A DNA stretch of 64,000 bases from Siphonodentalium dalli (Eukaryota > Mollusca > Scaphopoda > Gadilida > Siphonodentaliidae), in contig CP136063.1 of NCBI GenBank assembly GCA_032622095.1, positions 88,821,980-88,885,979 on the forward strand, read 5' to 3'. The position numbers and the translations under genes are program-made. Positions within the stretch are counted from its first letter, which is position 1. Each line of letters begins with the position of its first letter. The notes under the pieces were generated by a model. The model saw nothing but the letters and a program-made list of their open reading frames with translations. It was not told where the DNA came from and searched no databases. Shown one piece after another: positions 1-10,154 of the stretch.

Positions 1-950
1 TTTAAACGAGATAACTTATCTCGTTTAAACGAGATCAGAGATGGGAAATTTTATTTTTATCTCGTTTAAACGAGATAACTTATCTCGTTTAAACGCGATA
101 GCAGATGGGAAATTTTATTTTTATCTCGTTTAAACGAGATAACTTATCTCGTTTAAACGAGATAGTTATAATACAACAGTTACTAGTGGCCAGTCCAGAC
201 GGTTGCACCGGGAATGGATATGGAACAACTTGTACCCACCCACCACCCCATCCCGCCACCCATAGTATCTTATGCGCCGCAGGCGCTCGTATATAGGTGG
301 TATACCGAAACACCACCCCATCCCATCACCCATAGTATATTGTGCGCCGCAGGCGCTTGTATATAGGTAGTTACACACCCACCACCCCATCCCGCCACCC
401 ATAGTATCTTATGCCCGCATGCGCTCGTATATAGGTAGCTACCCACCCACCACACCATCCCATCACTATGGGTGACGTGATGGGTTGGTGGGTGGGTACA
501 ACCTATATACGAGCGCCTGCGGCGCATTGGATACTATGGGTGATGGGATGGGGTGGTGGGTGGGTAACTATGCTTATATACGAGCGCCTGCGGCGCACAA
601 TATACTATGGGTGAAGGGTGGGTAACTACCTATATACGAGCGCCTGCGGCGCATAAGATACTATGCGTGGCTGGATGTGGTGGTGGGTGGGTAACTACCC
701 ATATACGAGCGACTGCGGCGCACAATATACTATGGGTGATGGGGTGGGGTGGGGTGGTGTTTGGGTACCACCTATATACGAGGGCAACCGTCTGGACTGG
801 CCACTAGTAACTGTTGTATTATAACTATATATCTCGTTTAAACGAGATAAAAATAAAATTTCCCATCTGCTATCTCGTTTAAACGAGATAGTTATCTCGT
901 TTAAACTAGATAAAAATAAAATTTCCCATATCCTCATCCAGCCACGTAAA
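1..950. repeat. Large foldback element with minisatellite arms
   Basis: The segment is a long imperfect palindrome centred near 490. Outer parts (about 1-165 and 825-930) are tandem copies of the perfect 18-bp palindrome ATCTCGTTTAAACGAGAT joined by short AT-rich spacers that include AAAATAAAATTTCCCAT in one orientation and its complement in the other. Inside are matching unique blocks at about 173-205 and 784-816 (TAACTGTTGTATTATA and complement). The interior holds a 60-65 bp minisatellite (CGAGCGCCTGCGGCGCA core with GGGTGGGTA spacer) whose units point one way up to about 470 and the other way after it. The left end is cut by the window. No coding capacity was recognised; the open frames here are minisatellite translations. 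Confidence 0.85.
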
Positions 951-1215
951 GTTCCCATTTAAGACAACACAATATACGTTTTCCAAACAATCGCGCATTA
1001 TTCCGTTTCTGAATCAGGAACTTATGTGAATAAGCGAGATCACTTAGTCGCTACCATATATGGTATCCATCCAACCCATTTCGCGGTTTAAGTGCTACAG
1101 GTCAAAGTTCTGGATTAGCATTCCATATATGGAGTTTCGAATATTCGTGAATGTGCGGAACGGGGCTGGATAGATTCAATATGGTAGCGACTCAGTTGTC
1201 TCGCTTATACAGATT
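951..1215. repeat. MITE-like element, copy 1
   Basis: Positions 951-1130 are about 90% similar to 16573-16751 (shared TTCCAAACAATCGCGCATTA). Within this copy, 1026-1130 is followed by its own inverted counterpart at about 1150-1210 (GATTCAATATGGTAGCGACT against AGTCGCTACCATATATGG). This gives a short terminal-inverted-repeat element without coding sequence. It directly adjoins the foldback element on its left. Confidence 0.65.
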
Positions 1216-1284
1216 GCGTAATGGCTGCTCTCGTCCGAAGATTGTGTTCGAAGTGGGGATATTTTATAACTAGAACAGACCTCA

Positions 1285-1896
1285 ATGCATCTTTCTGGAA
1301 CTTATAATGTTTGTGGAAAGGTATTTCATGTATTTATCCACCTATTTCGATGCCGGAAAAAAACAAAAGACATGTGCCTCCAAGGGACGGTCACCAAATG
1401 TGTTTATCTGGCCAGGTTTGTCAGCAACTGTTGCTATCTTGGACATCTTGTCCGTGTCGGTAGTTCCACAGGTCCCTGGCACAATATGTCTTTGGGTGGT
1501 GGGAGTCTATTGTGCCAAGGACCTGTGACTGTGCGTGCCGATAATGCATGCGTCTTACTAAAAGACATGAGGCCGGATTTAGGGACTAATTGTGTGATAA
1601 ATGCATTTAGGTCACACTTGCCAGAATCAAGATTAGAATTAGTCGTGGATTGTACCCTTTGGAAATCTGCTGTGGTATATATGTCAGTCGCCGAATATTC
1701 ACGCTTGGAATTTGTGCAGGAGTTTTACAGGGTTCTCGGCTTTGGAATGAAAGTTAATTCGCAGTATACCAATGATCAAGGGCATCGTTATAGGGTGTGG
1801 AAAATTACGCCCGTGGTAATTACAACAAATGCCATAACTATGTTGAAAATTGGCGGTCGGAATCCAAATTCGAACTTGACCTGTATTTTGGGCTAA
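1285..1896 (+). CDS. Open frame of unknown function, may be spurious
   Basis: A 203-codon frame runs from ATG 1285. Residues about 75-185 look more protein-like than the rest (for example LPESRLELVVDCTLWKS and EFVQEFYRVLGFGMKV), but no family could be named with confidence. The last 18 or so codons run into a dispersed repeat that begins near 1843, so the C-terminus cannot be an ancestral one. No splice sites, promoter or poly(A) signal stand out. It could be a decayed exon or chance. Confidence 0.2.
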   Translation: MHLSGTYNVCGKVFHVFIHLFRCRKKTKDMCLQGTVTKCVYLARFVSNCCYLGHLVRVGSSTGPWHNMSLGGGSLLCQGPVTVRADNACVLLKDMRPDLGTNCVINAFRSHLPESRLELVVDCTLWKSAVVYMSVAEYSRLEFVQEFYRVLGFGMKVNSQYTNDQGHRYRVWKITPVVITTNAITMLKIGGRNPNSNLTCILG

Positions 1897-2200
1897 TACA
1901 CGCACGTATACCAAATGTCATTCGATTCAGTTCAGACTTACTAATGTTATCATCCGAAAACGAAAATTGAGGGCCACGAGTCGGGTTAAAATTGGCGGGC
2001 GGAACCCGAATTCGAAATTGACCTGTATTTTGTGCTAGTAAACTCACATACTAAATTTGATTCCATTCAGTTGCAGGAAACTATCTAAACTTATTATCCG
2101 GAAACAAATAGTGAACGGATGTACGAACAGACGTCTCGACGGACGGACCAATAACATAATACGTCCCGTTTTTTTTAAAATGGGCATATATATAAAACGG
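1843..2200 (+). repeat. Dispersed repeat R1, two tandem units
   Basis: Two related units (about 1843-1975 and 1988-2100) share AAAATTGGCGG, TTGACCTGTATTTTG and an AACTTATTATCCGGAAAC-like end, followed by CGGACGGACC and AATACGTCCCGTTTTTT. The same family occurs in inverted orientation at 3140-3850 and in direct orientation at 35870-36140. It is non-coding. The class is unknown; the CATAATACGTCCCG tail also appears at 34385-34440. Confidence 0.7.
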
Positions 2201-2313
2201 TGCCTTCACTTAGTTTAAGCATTGCCCAGCAAATTATTTTCACGTTATTAAATTATTTTGTGTCCAAGCTGCTATAATGTATATATAATTATGATATTGC
2301 TAGTATAACTCAC

Positions 2314-2353
2314 CTGCTAAGGCTATGAGCACGGCAATCAAGTAGATCCTCAT
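2314..2353 (-). CDS. Candidate signal-peptide first exon
   Basis: On the minus strand an ATG at 2353 opens the peptide MRIYLIAVLIALA, which has the basic start, hydrophobic core and small-residue end of a secretory signal peptide. It is followed immediately by a strong splice donor (G^GTGAGT, intron starting at 2313), leaving phase 1. A TATAAAT box lies at 2403-2409, about 50 bases upstream of the ATG, which would place a transcription start near 2375 and give a very short 5' leader. This is a common layout for small secreted-protein genes in animals. The next exon must lie below 2313; none was recognised in 1-2300, so it is probably outside the window. The exon sits between the two inverted copies of repeat R1. 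The mature protein is unknown. Confidence 0.5.
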
Positions 2354-2359
2354 CTTTCT

Positions 2360-3139
2360 TGGTGAACAGTGTTTGTTGTTTGCTCCCTCCGCGTGTAGTA
2401 ATATTTATACAGGCAAATATACGGAAATAGCAAAGGGAATAACCACGGTTACTGCGCATCGCACCTGGCGGAAGGACGAACCCGACTGACACAGGAAACG
2501 AACGTGTTGTAATTATGAAAATTAATAACCATCTGTATTTTATGCAAGCATGTAAATTAAGATTTTTGTGTTGTGTGAAAATTCACTTGACGAGAGTTCA
2601 AATTCAACGATGAACTGTATCGGTAAAGACCGTGGCCAGGTAGACACATGTAATCTAATGTGGATCAACGGACACAAACGAAAACCGGAAGTATTATGGA
2701 GTCCGAGGCGAGGAATTCTTTTCTCAAAGTTTGCAGACACTTTCTGACACCATTTTTCTGCAAATAAACACATTTAGACACCACTTCGAAACATGTAAAG
2801 GTAAGTGAATATTTCGTCACTAATATTATCAGTTAGAAGCAGTTGGCATTACTTTATTACTCTATCTCGAGATATCGGCCGTTCGACGCAATTTCAAATT
2901 CTGTTCCGCAGATTGTCATTCTATTTCACATTCCATCCCATCCCGCAGATTGCAATGTCCCGTTGTTTTGGCAAATGGGTCACATGCTAGACACAACCTG
3001 ACCATGGGGAAAATATCCAGGTTTTCTGGACCTGAATGATGCTGAATTGGATACCCCCAGTATATTTTGTAAAGAGGTGCATGTCCAATCTGTGTTAACA
3101 TACACTCAAGAGACATACTGACATACTGAGTCAATTGCA
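2360..3139. other. Interval with only a TATA-like box recognised
   Basis: Apart from the TATA-like box at 2403-2409, nothing recognisable was found in this AT-rich stretch. The interval is enclosed by inverted copies of repeat R1. Confidence 0.4.
2403..2409 (-). promoter_or_regulatory. TATA box for the signal-peptide exon
   Basis: TATAAAT on the minus strand, about 50 bases upstream of the ATG at 2353. The position is right for an RNA polymerase II core promoter with a short leader. It is supported only by position and consensus. Confidence 0.35.
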
Positions 3140-3850
3140 ATGTCATTTTTAAATGCCCGTTTTGAAGAAAAAAAACAGAACGTATTATGTTATTGGTTGT
3201 TACTTTCGTTGTAACTTCTGTTGTCCGTTCGCTTTTTTCTCCGTTTCCAGATGATAACTTTAGTTTGTCTAAACTTAATGGAAAGAAATTTGGTACGTGG
3301 ATTTACTAGCACAAAATACAGGTCAATTTCAATTTCGGGTTTCGCCGGCCAATTTTCACCAGAGTTACGGCCCTTTTTGTTGGAATTTTTACTCAATTTT
3401 CGTTTCCGGATGATAACCTCGGTAAATCTGAACTGAATGGATTGAAATAAGGTATTTGAGTTTACTAGCCCAAAATACAGGTCAAGTTCGAATTTGGGTT
3501 CCACCCGCTATTTTTTGCCGGAGTTATGGTCCTTGGTTTCCGGATACAAACTTTAGTTTTAGTTGCCTGTCTGTTTTCAAATTTTGTATGTAGATTATAC
3601 AAATGACAATACAGGTTAAGTTCAAATTTGGATTTGGTCTGCCCATTTGTGCCGAAGTTTGTGGTCCTTGTCGACTTTGGCGATTATTTTGGTTTCAGGG
3701 TGATAACTTTAGTTTAGTTATCTGATTGTTTTCAAATTTGGTAAATGGATTATTCATATGAAAATATAGGTTAAGTTCGAATTTGGGTTCCGTCCACCTA
3801 TTTTAACCGGAGTTATGGTCCTTGTTGACTTATAGTTTGACGATTATTTT
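3140..3850 (-). repeat. Dispersed repeat R1, inverted copies
   Basis: The segment begins with ACGTATTATGTTATTGGT, the complement of the 2150-2170 end of the plus-strand copy. It continues with at least four diverged units, each carrying a version of ATTTTCGTTTCCGGATGATAA and AAATACAGGTCAAGTTCGAA. With 1843-2200 it forms an inverted pair around a roughly 0.95-kb centre. Confidence 0.7.
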
Positions 3851-3866
3851 GGTTTCCGGGTGTCTG

Positions 3867-4422
3867 TTCGTACTAAAATCAGCTAACATATTGGGATAGC
3901 GAGATGCTAGTTTTAGTACGAGAACGCCCCGTTACCATTTGTATGACATGGTTTACGCGTTAGCGACCAGCTCACATAAAACCACAATTAAATATAATCA
4001 AATATCACAATTGTGACAATAAATGGGTTTATTCCATAGAAGACATGATATTTGTTCTGAAGACCACAACAGTTGTCAAGTTAAAGGGGTAATTTAATGA
4101 GACATTTACCGTAGTGTTGATATATTTATAAAAGTATGCGTACTCAATTGACCTCACAAAGTGACATCGGCATATTCCGGTGAAAACATTCTAGCAATCT
4201 TAAGGTAAATATAACAAAAACCATGTGGTCGTAAATTGAATTAATTCTATAACTTATTACCTGGTAATTTGTAAATTTAAATTTGCATATATATTGCGAG
4301 ACGTTCTGTGTAAGAACTAATAAGTAATATAGGACCACTTACAAATACAAATGGCAATGGGCCTTCTCGTATTAAAACTAGCATTTCGCTATCCCAATAT
4401 CTTTGCTGGTTTTAGTATATAC
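3867..4422. repeat. MITE with hairpin termini, copy A1
   Basis: Each end is itself a 55-bp imperfect hairpin (TCGTACTAAAATCAGC... ...GCTAGTTTTAGTACGAG at 3867-3922), and the two ends are inverted copies of each other (right end about 4363-4422). The interior shares long blocks with 7990-8440, such as CATTTGTATGACATGGTTTA. There is no coding sequence. Confidence 0.75.
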
Positions 4423-4423
4423 T

Positions 4424-7400
4424 AGCAGGGTTACCCGGCGTTGCTCAGGTTAATGCGATGAGAAACCCTCTGTATGCTGTGGATATTTGTTGGGGATAGA
4501 GAATGCTTTTGCTTAAAAGTGTTACACGTTTTCTCATAAATGGTATATTCAAATAGCATAATAAAACATGATTATTACGGTCATGGGATATAAGTAGTGG
4601 CTCACCTTGTCAATTGTCATTCTGTTTGTCGTGATTAATCTGTTCCAACAATAATGAAGTATGTATTTTTATACAACTGCGTATACATTATACGTTATAA
4701 TATGATACATGAACATCACAAACACATTAGTTCGATAAAAGATGATAATTGGGTTTTAAATATTAAGATGTATCAATCAATTTAGTGGGTTGAACTAAGT
4801 TCTCGAGGACACCTGGCTATCTACATGAAGATACAGATGTTTCAAAAAAATTCCAGGTGCTCCTCTGTTCATGGTGCTATATATGGCTAAATATTCTCTG
4901 TTTAAACGAAATGTTGATGCGCATAAATATTAGCTACATGTGCCAGACACAGAGCGAGATTTTGAGTTGTTTATGTCAGTCGAGGAATCTGTTATAAAAC
5001 CCTTGTCAGATGTGCAGTATTGGAAGGATCCTGAAAAGTCTTATGCTACTAACTGCATTTTCTTGTATATCAGAAGAAACTATATTTGACTGCACACTGT
5101 GACCACTATTTTTGAAGAGGCCTTCCATATCTCTTGACAAATTGTAACTTTTTTGTGGAAACTGTGTTGAATGGAACAGACTCAATTTTATTATAATATA
5201 TATGCAATCCTCTGACGGTTCGGGGTCTCTCAGTTTGCACGAATATATGTATCTCTTCAATAGAATGATAAATATACGTTTAATGCTTCTTCTATGAATC
5301 TCTTTTTGCTAGATCATTTCGTGAATGCCCTGATTGCTATTCCCATATAAATATGACAGTTAAGAAGATATAATTGTTCAAGTGACTTAAGTGGGTCACC
5401 ATATGTCGGGATTGTGAAATGTGAACGTCCAAAACTACTTAAAATGATATGGAGATGGCCTGGGTGACTGTATATAACTTGTATGTGGATAAAGGCGAAT
5501 AGCAATCTTATCAATGAAAGTGCATATCCGCTCGCCATCCGCGACGCAAACGACACCAAATTTGATTTAATTCATGGTATATCATTAGAGAAAAACGTGT
5601 ATGAATTCGGTGGAAATTGGTGCCAGCGTTTGCCTCTTTTGGCATATTTAAACCACTCCCATTAGACTCATGGATGCATGATATACTGGCGATGATTATA
5701 TATATGTTTGGTGTAATCAGCAACTAAACAAATTCTGAGAATAGTTATGACCCATATCTCTCACCCAACCGACACCAATTTGACGTCTTTATATCACACG
5801 ATGATATTCCTCGTATCACAGAGAAGAATAATATATCAAATAGTTTATTAAATCAATTGTTGATGCAACGCTGACTCGAACAACGCCATATTGCGAAAGT
5901 GATTATGTATTTGTTTGGTGGAAATCGGCAACAAAACTATTTCACGATATATTTTTAATTTTGCCGACCTCCCCCCTTTCTTCCCCTGACACCAACAGCG
6001 TCATTTTATAAAATTTTTACCCTCACCGTTATCTTCCTTGTAAACAGTTACCCCTCTTAGAACGCCTTGGTGTCATCTCGATTGTACCGCGTAAAGTTAT
6101 ATATAGAACGCACACAGACAGACAGAAAGACAGACAGACAGCATGATTTGATTTCTTGTATCATTTGAGAAGAACGTGTCTGAATTTTATGGTAATTAGT
6201 ACTAAAAATATTTTATATCAGTCTTGGTGACCCTCCCGTCCCTATTTCAGTATCAAGTTGCCCACACTAAGACTCATTCGAGATTAGAGATGCATATATA
6301 TGAAATTGGTGAAAATTGGCGAGTATACAAATTCGTATCAAATTTAAGGTCCCCATATCTCTCACCCATAGGGCACACATTTGGTGTACCACAGAGAAGA
6401 ATATGTATCAATCTGGTGGAAATCGGCACTAAACATATAGATATAATTTGTTGTGTCCCTCTTATCTCTATACACCACTGACTCGAATGGCCCAACTTAT
6501 GACATCCTTAAACCACACGATTATACTCCTGATATCATGGAGATGATTGTTTATAAGTTTGGTGATAATCGGCGACTAAACAATTTTTTTTATCAAATTT
6601 GATGCCAACCCACACCCCATCTCACAAACAAACAACACCACTATGGCGTCTTTAAATCACACGATTAGATTCGTCGTATCTTGGATAAGAACGTGCAATT
6701 TGGTGGAAATTGGCGCAAAAAAATAGAGCATCAATTTTGGTGCCCCTGTCCCTTTCAATGCAACCCTGACTCGAATGAGGCCACATTTGACAGATATAAG
6801 CAACACCATTAGACTACCATAGGGATGATTTTGTATAAGTGTGGTGGCAATCGGCGACTAAACCAATTATTATCAAATTTTGTGCCCACCCCTCCCAATC
6901 TCTCAACCAAAAGACAACAATTTGGCGTTGTTAAAGCGTACAATTTGATTCCTTGTATAATGAAGAAGAATATATATATCAATTTGGTGGTGATCGGCGC
7001 TAAAATTAGTTTTTCAATTTTGGTGCCCCTCTCCCCTTCCGTGAATCCCTGACTCGAACGACGCCACTTTTAAACAACACCGTTGGTTTTTTCATATCAT
7101 GGGTTTGGCGTTGTTAAATCGCACAATTAGATTCCTTATATCATGAAGAAGAATATATATCAATTTGGTGGAGATCGGCGCTAAAATTAGTTTTTCAATT
7201 TTGGTGCCCCTCTCCCCTTCCGTGCATCCCTGACTCGAACGACGCCACTTTTAAACCACACCGTTGTTTTTTTCATATCATGGAGATGATTATATATAAG
7301 TTTGGTGGAAATCGGCGACAGAAACAAAATCTGCCCCTTCCCCTCCCGGACACCCCTGACGCAAACTGCGCGACTTTTGCCATATTTAAACCACACCGTT

Positions 7401-7640
7401 AGATTCCTCATATCATGGGGATCATTATATATAAGTTTAGTGACCATCGGCGACAATTGTTTTTTCTGCCCCTCCCCCTTTTCTGCCCCTGACAACAACG
7501 ACGTCACTTTAGAAAATTCTAACCCCGACCATTATCTTTCTCGTAAAAAGCTACTCCTAGTAGACCCCTTTGACATCATCTAGATGGTCCCCTGTGAATT
7601 TCTATAGAACACAGACAGACAGACAGACAGACAGACAGAT
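4424..7640 (+). mobile_element. Helentron-like (pearl-type) non-autonomous element(s)
   Basis: The left end carries GGGTTACCCGGCGTTGCTC, a motif that also starts many invertebrate interspersed repeats. From about 5480 there are at least a dozen diverged units of roughly 140 bp, each with versions of ACACCGTTAGATTCCTCATA, TATATAAGTTTGGTGGAAAT and CCCCTGACTCGAACGACG. Two near-identical right ends are present, at about 6040-6141 and 7553-7640. Each runs from a CATC(T)-rich block through TATAGAAC into (CAGA)n. Known context: pearl elements of bivalves have a tandem core of about 160 bp units and an ACRG-type microsatellite at one end, and are viewed as Helentron/DINE-1 relatives. Assignment to that group is inference. 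There is no Rep/helicase coding. Two right ends suggest two nested or head-to-tail copies. Confidence 0.55.
7609..7639 (+). repeat. (CAGA)n microsatellite tail
   Basis: Seven perfect CAGA units form the right end of the Helentron-like block. A sister tail is at 6112-6141, with one interruption (AAAG). Confidence 0.9.
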
Positions 7641-7660
7641 ATTCGCAAATATAGATATAG

Positions 7661-7890
7661 ATGAGCAGACTTGGACTACACATCACGTTACGTTAATTAT
7701 TTCGAGTGGGCGTTATTTTCTTGTCTTGGAGCTACTAATAATGAGTTTTGATTGCATCTAGTGATATGGTATCCTGCAGTGTGGGATATGGAAAGTCCAT
7801 GGCTGTGGATCAGACCCACTATTTATATGTGGGCCTGTAAGTTAACTGAGACTGGTGCATATCACGTGGTAAATTATGAATTTACAAAAA
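7661..7890 (+). repeat. Direct repeat flanking MITE A2, left copy
   Basis: About 230 bp starting GAGCAGACTTGGACTA and ending near CACGTGGTAAATTATGAATT are repeated in direct orientation at 8815-9045 with roughly 90% identity. The duplication brackets the A2 element. Its start coincides with the A2 outer terminus sequence. Confidence 0.7.
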
Positions 7891-7960
7891 TTTTGCCACT
7901 CCCTAGTGATGCTCTTGTTCAAACGTGTGGAGGCTTACCCTGAATTACATCACATCACAT

Positions 7961-8833
7961 AGTCCAAGTCTTCTCGTACTAAACCAGCTAAGATGGGATG
8001 GCGAGACGCTAGTTTTAGTGCGAGATCGTCCCGTTACCATTTGTATGACATGGTTTACGCGTTAGTGACCTGCTCACATAAAACCACAATTAAATGTAAT
8101 CAAATATCAAAATTGCGACAATAAACGGGTTTATTCCATAGAAGACATGATATTTGTTCTGAAAACCACATCAGTTGTCAATTAAAAGGGGTAATTTAAT
8201 GTGAAATGAGACATTTACTGCAGTGTTGACATATTTTAAAAAGTATTCATGCTCAATTGACCCCACGAAGTGACATCGGTAAATAAACATAAACAAAACC
8301 ACATGGTCGTAACTTGAATTAATTCTATCACTTCTACCTGGTAATTTGTAAATTTAAAATTGCATATATATCGCGAGACATTCCGTGTAAGAAATGTTTA
8401 ACTAATAAGTAATAAAGGACCACTTACAATGAAAATAAACACATAATAGTGATGGAGTATATTAACAGGACACGATGTTTGATTAAGGGTACATTCAATT
8501 GTTATGGGCAAATTCGATTAACGGCACATAAGATGAATATAGCCGAGTACATTACAGAACACTTCGACTTTCAGCTATAAATGTAAACAAACCGATGTTA
8601 GTCCTAATAAACCTGAATATTCTATGTGTAATTTAACATGAAAGTTAGATTATTATACACCATTATGACCATAGGATATCAATCTTTCCGATATATATAG
8701 CATCAGGTATTGATTTTTTAGGTACAATCGAGTGAAATAGACTAAAATTCCTGTAACTCATGTCATACTAAATCTAGCAACCTGCTATTCCAATATCTTA
8801 ACTGGTTTTAGTACGAGCAGACTTGGACTAAAC
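7961..8833. repeat. MITE with hairpin termini, copy A2
   Basis: Second, longer copy of the 3867-4422 element. The ends AGTCCAAGTC...CTCGTACTA and TAGTACGAG...GACTTGGACT are inverted. The interior matches A1 to about 8440; 8440-8780 is extra sequence absent from A1, either an insertion here or a deletion there. Non-coding. Confidence 0.7.
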
Positions 8834-9045
8834 ATCACATTACTTTAATTGTTTCGATTGGGCGCTATTTTCTTGTCTTGGAGCTACTAATAATGGGTTC
8901 TGATTGCCTCTACTGATATGGTATCCTGCAGTTTGTGATATGGAAAGTCTATGATAGGGGATCAGGTCCACTATTTATATGTGGGCCTGTAAGTTAACTG
9001 AGACTGGTGCATATCACGTGGTAAATTATGAATTTAGTTTTTGTG
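8815..9045 (+). repeat. Direct repeat flanking MITE A2, right copy
   Basis: Copy of 7661-7890. The first bases overlap the outer end of the A2 inverted terminus, so the repeat and the MITE share a boundary. Confidence 0.65.
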
Positions 9046-10040
9046 GAAGTTAGGAAAATTTTCTGTTGCATCATGAGCATGCAAGTAATCCCTGGTTTAT
9101 TTAAATTATTGTTTAGTGATTGTCTGTACATCACATCTAGAGAAGCCGCTACATTCGCTGTTGCCACATGTTAGAATATGACTATGTTACTATGGGTAGT
9201 TATGCCGATTCTTCACTCATAAAGTTATACAATTAACACATTCAACATAGAAAATGAATTTCCTCCTCATGATGTAAAGATATGTTGGTTACTGATTTTC
9301 AAGTTGAATGAAATGGAAATGGATCAATCGAAGGGAACCGTTATCAATGACTAAATTATGTTCATTATTTTTTTTCTAATAAACCACTTCATCGAACTAT
9401 AGAAAATAACAATCAATTTTCAGTTTATGATTTGCTGTTCCAAATCTTGACAATCTTGTTAAATACCATATTTACATAAAAGTATATCGGATAATTTGAC
9501 ACTGAAATTGACATCGATGTAACAGAAGTAAGCATAATTCCAGGCTTCAAAATGCAATGATGTTTTGAAAAAGTTAAGACATTTCATTATACCGCACTTA
9601 GGTCTTAACACTTTAAGAAATACTGGGATCAATGACTAAATTACATGTATACACTGTTCTCTCTTCTTTCTCAGATTGAATGCTGTTGTTGAATAATACA
9701 ATACTTTGATGAAGTAATAAAATCTCCTTTTTTTATTATACTGTTTTTAGTTTGTCAAAACTAATACATGCAATACCCGTTTTGGATCATGATATGGTAG
9801 TATATACTACCATGACATGTATCAGGTATGTATATATGGATTGCAGTTAAGAGAAGGGTGGGTGGGTGTGACGTATATACAGATGTGAATACAGGGACAG
9901 AGATTATATATAAGGGCAGCCAAGCACATTGCAAGCGAATGTACCCCTGTGCCTTACATTGACCTGATGTGCTATGCACTTATTAACTGGGCCGCCAGGG
10001 GGCATTAGCCTATACATCTGTATAGTGAATGATAATGTCA
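9046..10040. other. No gene recognised
   Basis: AT-rich sequence. Only a minor direct echo of the flanking repeat at its start and scattered simple sequence were seen. Confidence 0.4.
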
Positions 10041-10063
10041 TAGTACAATATATAGTAGGCAAA

Positions 10064-10069
10064 TTTATT
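10064..10069 (-). terminator. Poly(A) signal of the repetitive-protein gene
   Basis: AATAAA on the minus strand, 86 bases after the stop codon at 10155-10157. This is a normal distance for an animal 3' UTR. Confidence 0.5.
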
Positions 10070-10154
10070 GACTCATCATTGATATCTATCATAGAAAAAT
10101 TTGCCATTATGGCATAGATGTATATCCGGAGCAGGCATCTGTTAATTTGCTGCA

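Noticed and set aside
1-950. CRISPR-like regular repeats
   Set aside because: The spacers are not unique and the repeats invert at the centre; the window is eukaryotic in character.
1285-1896. Assignment as a glyoxalase-like or antizyme-like protein
   Set aside because: FYRVLGFGMKV superficially fits both families, but other family motifs are missing (and no antizyme frameshift site), so no function is claimed.
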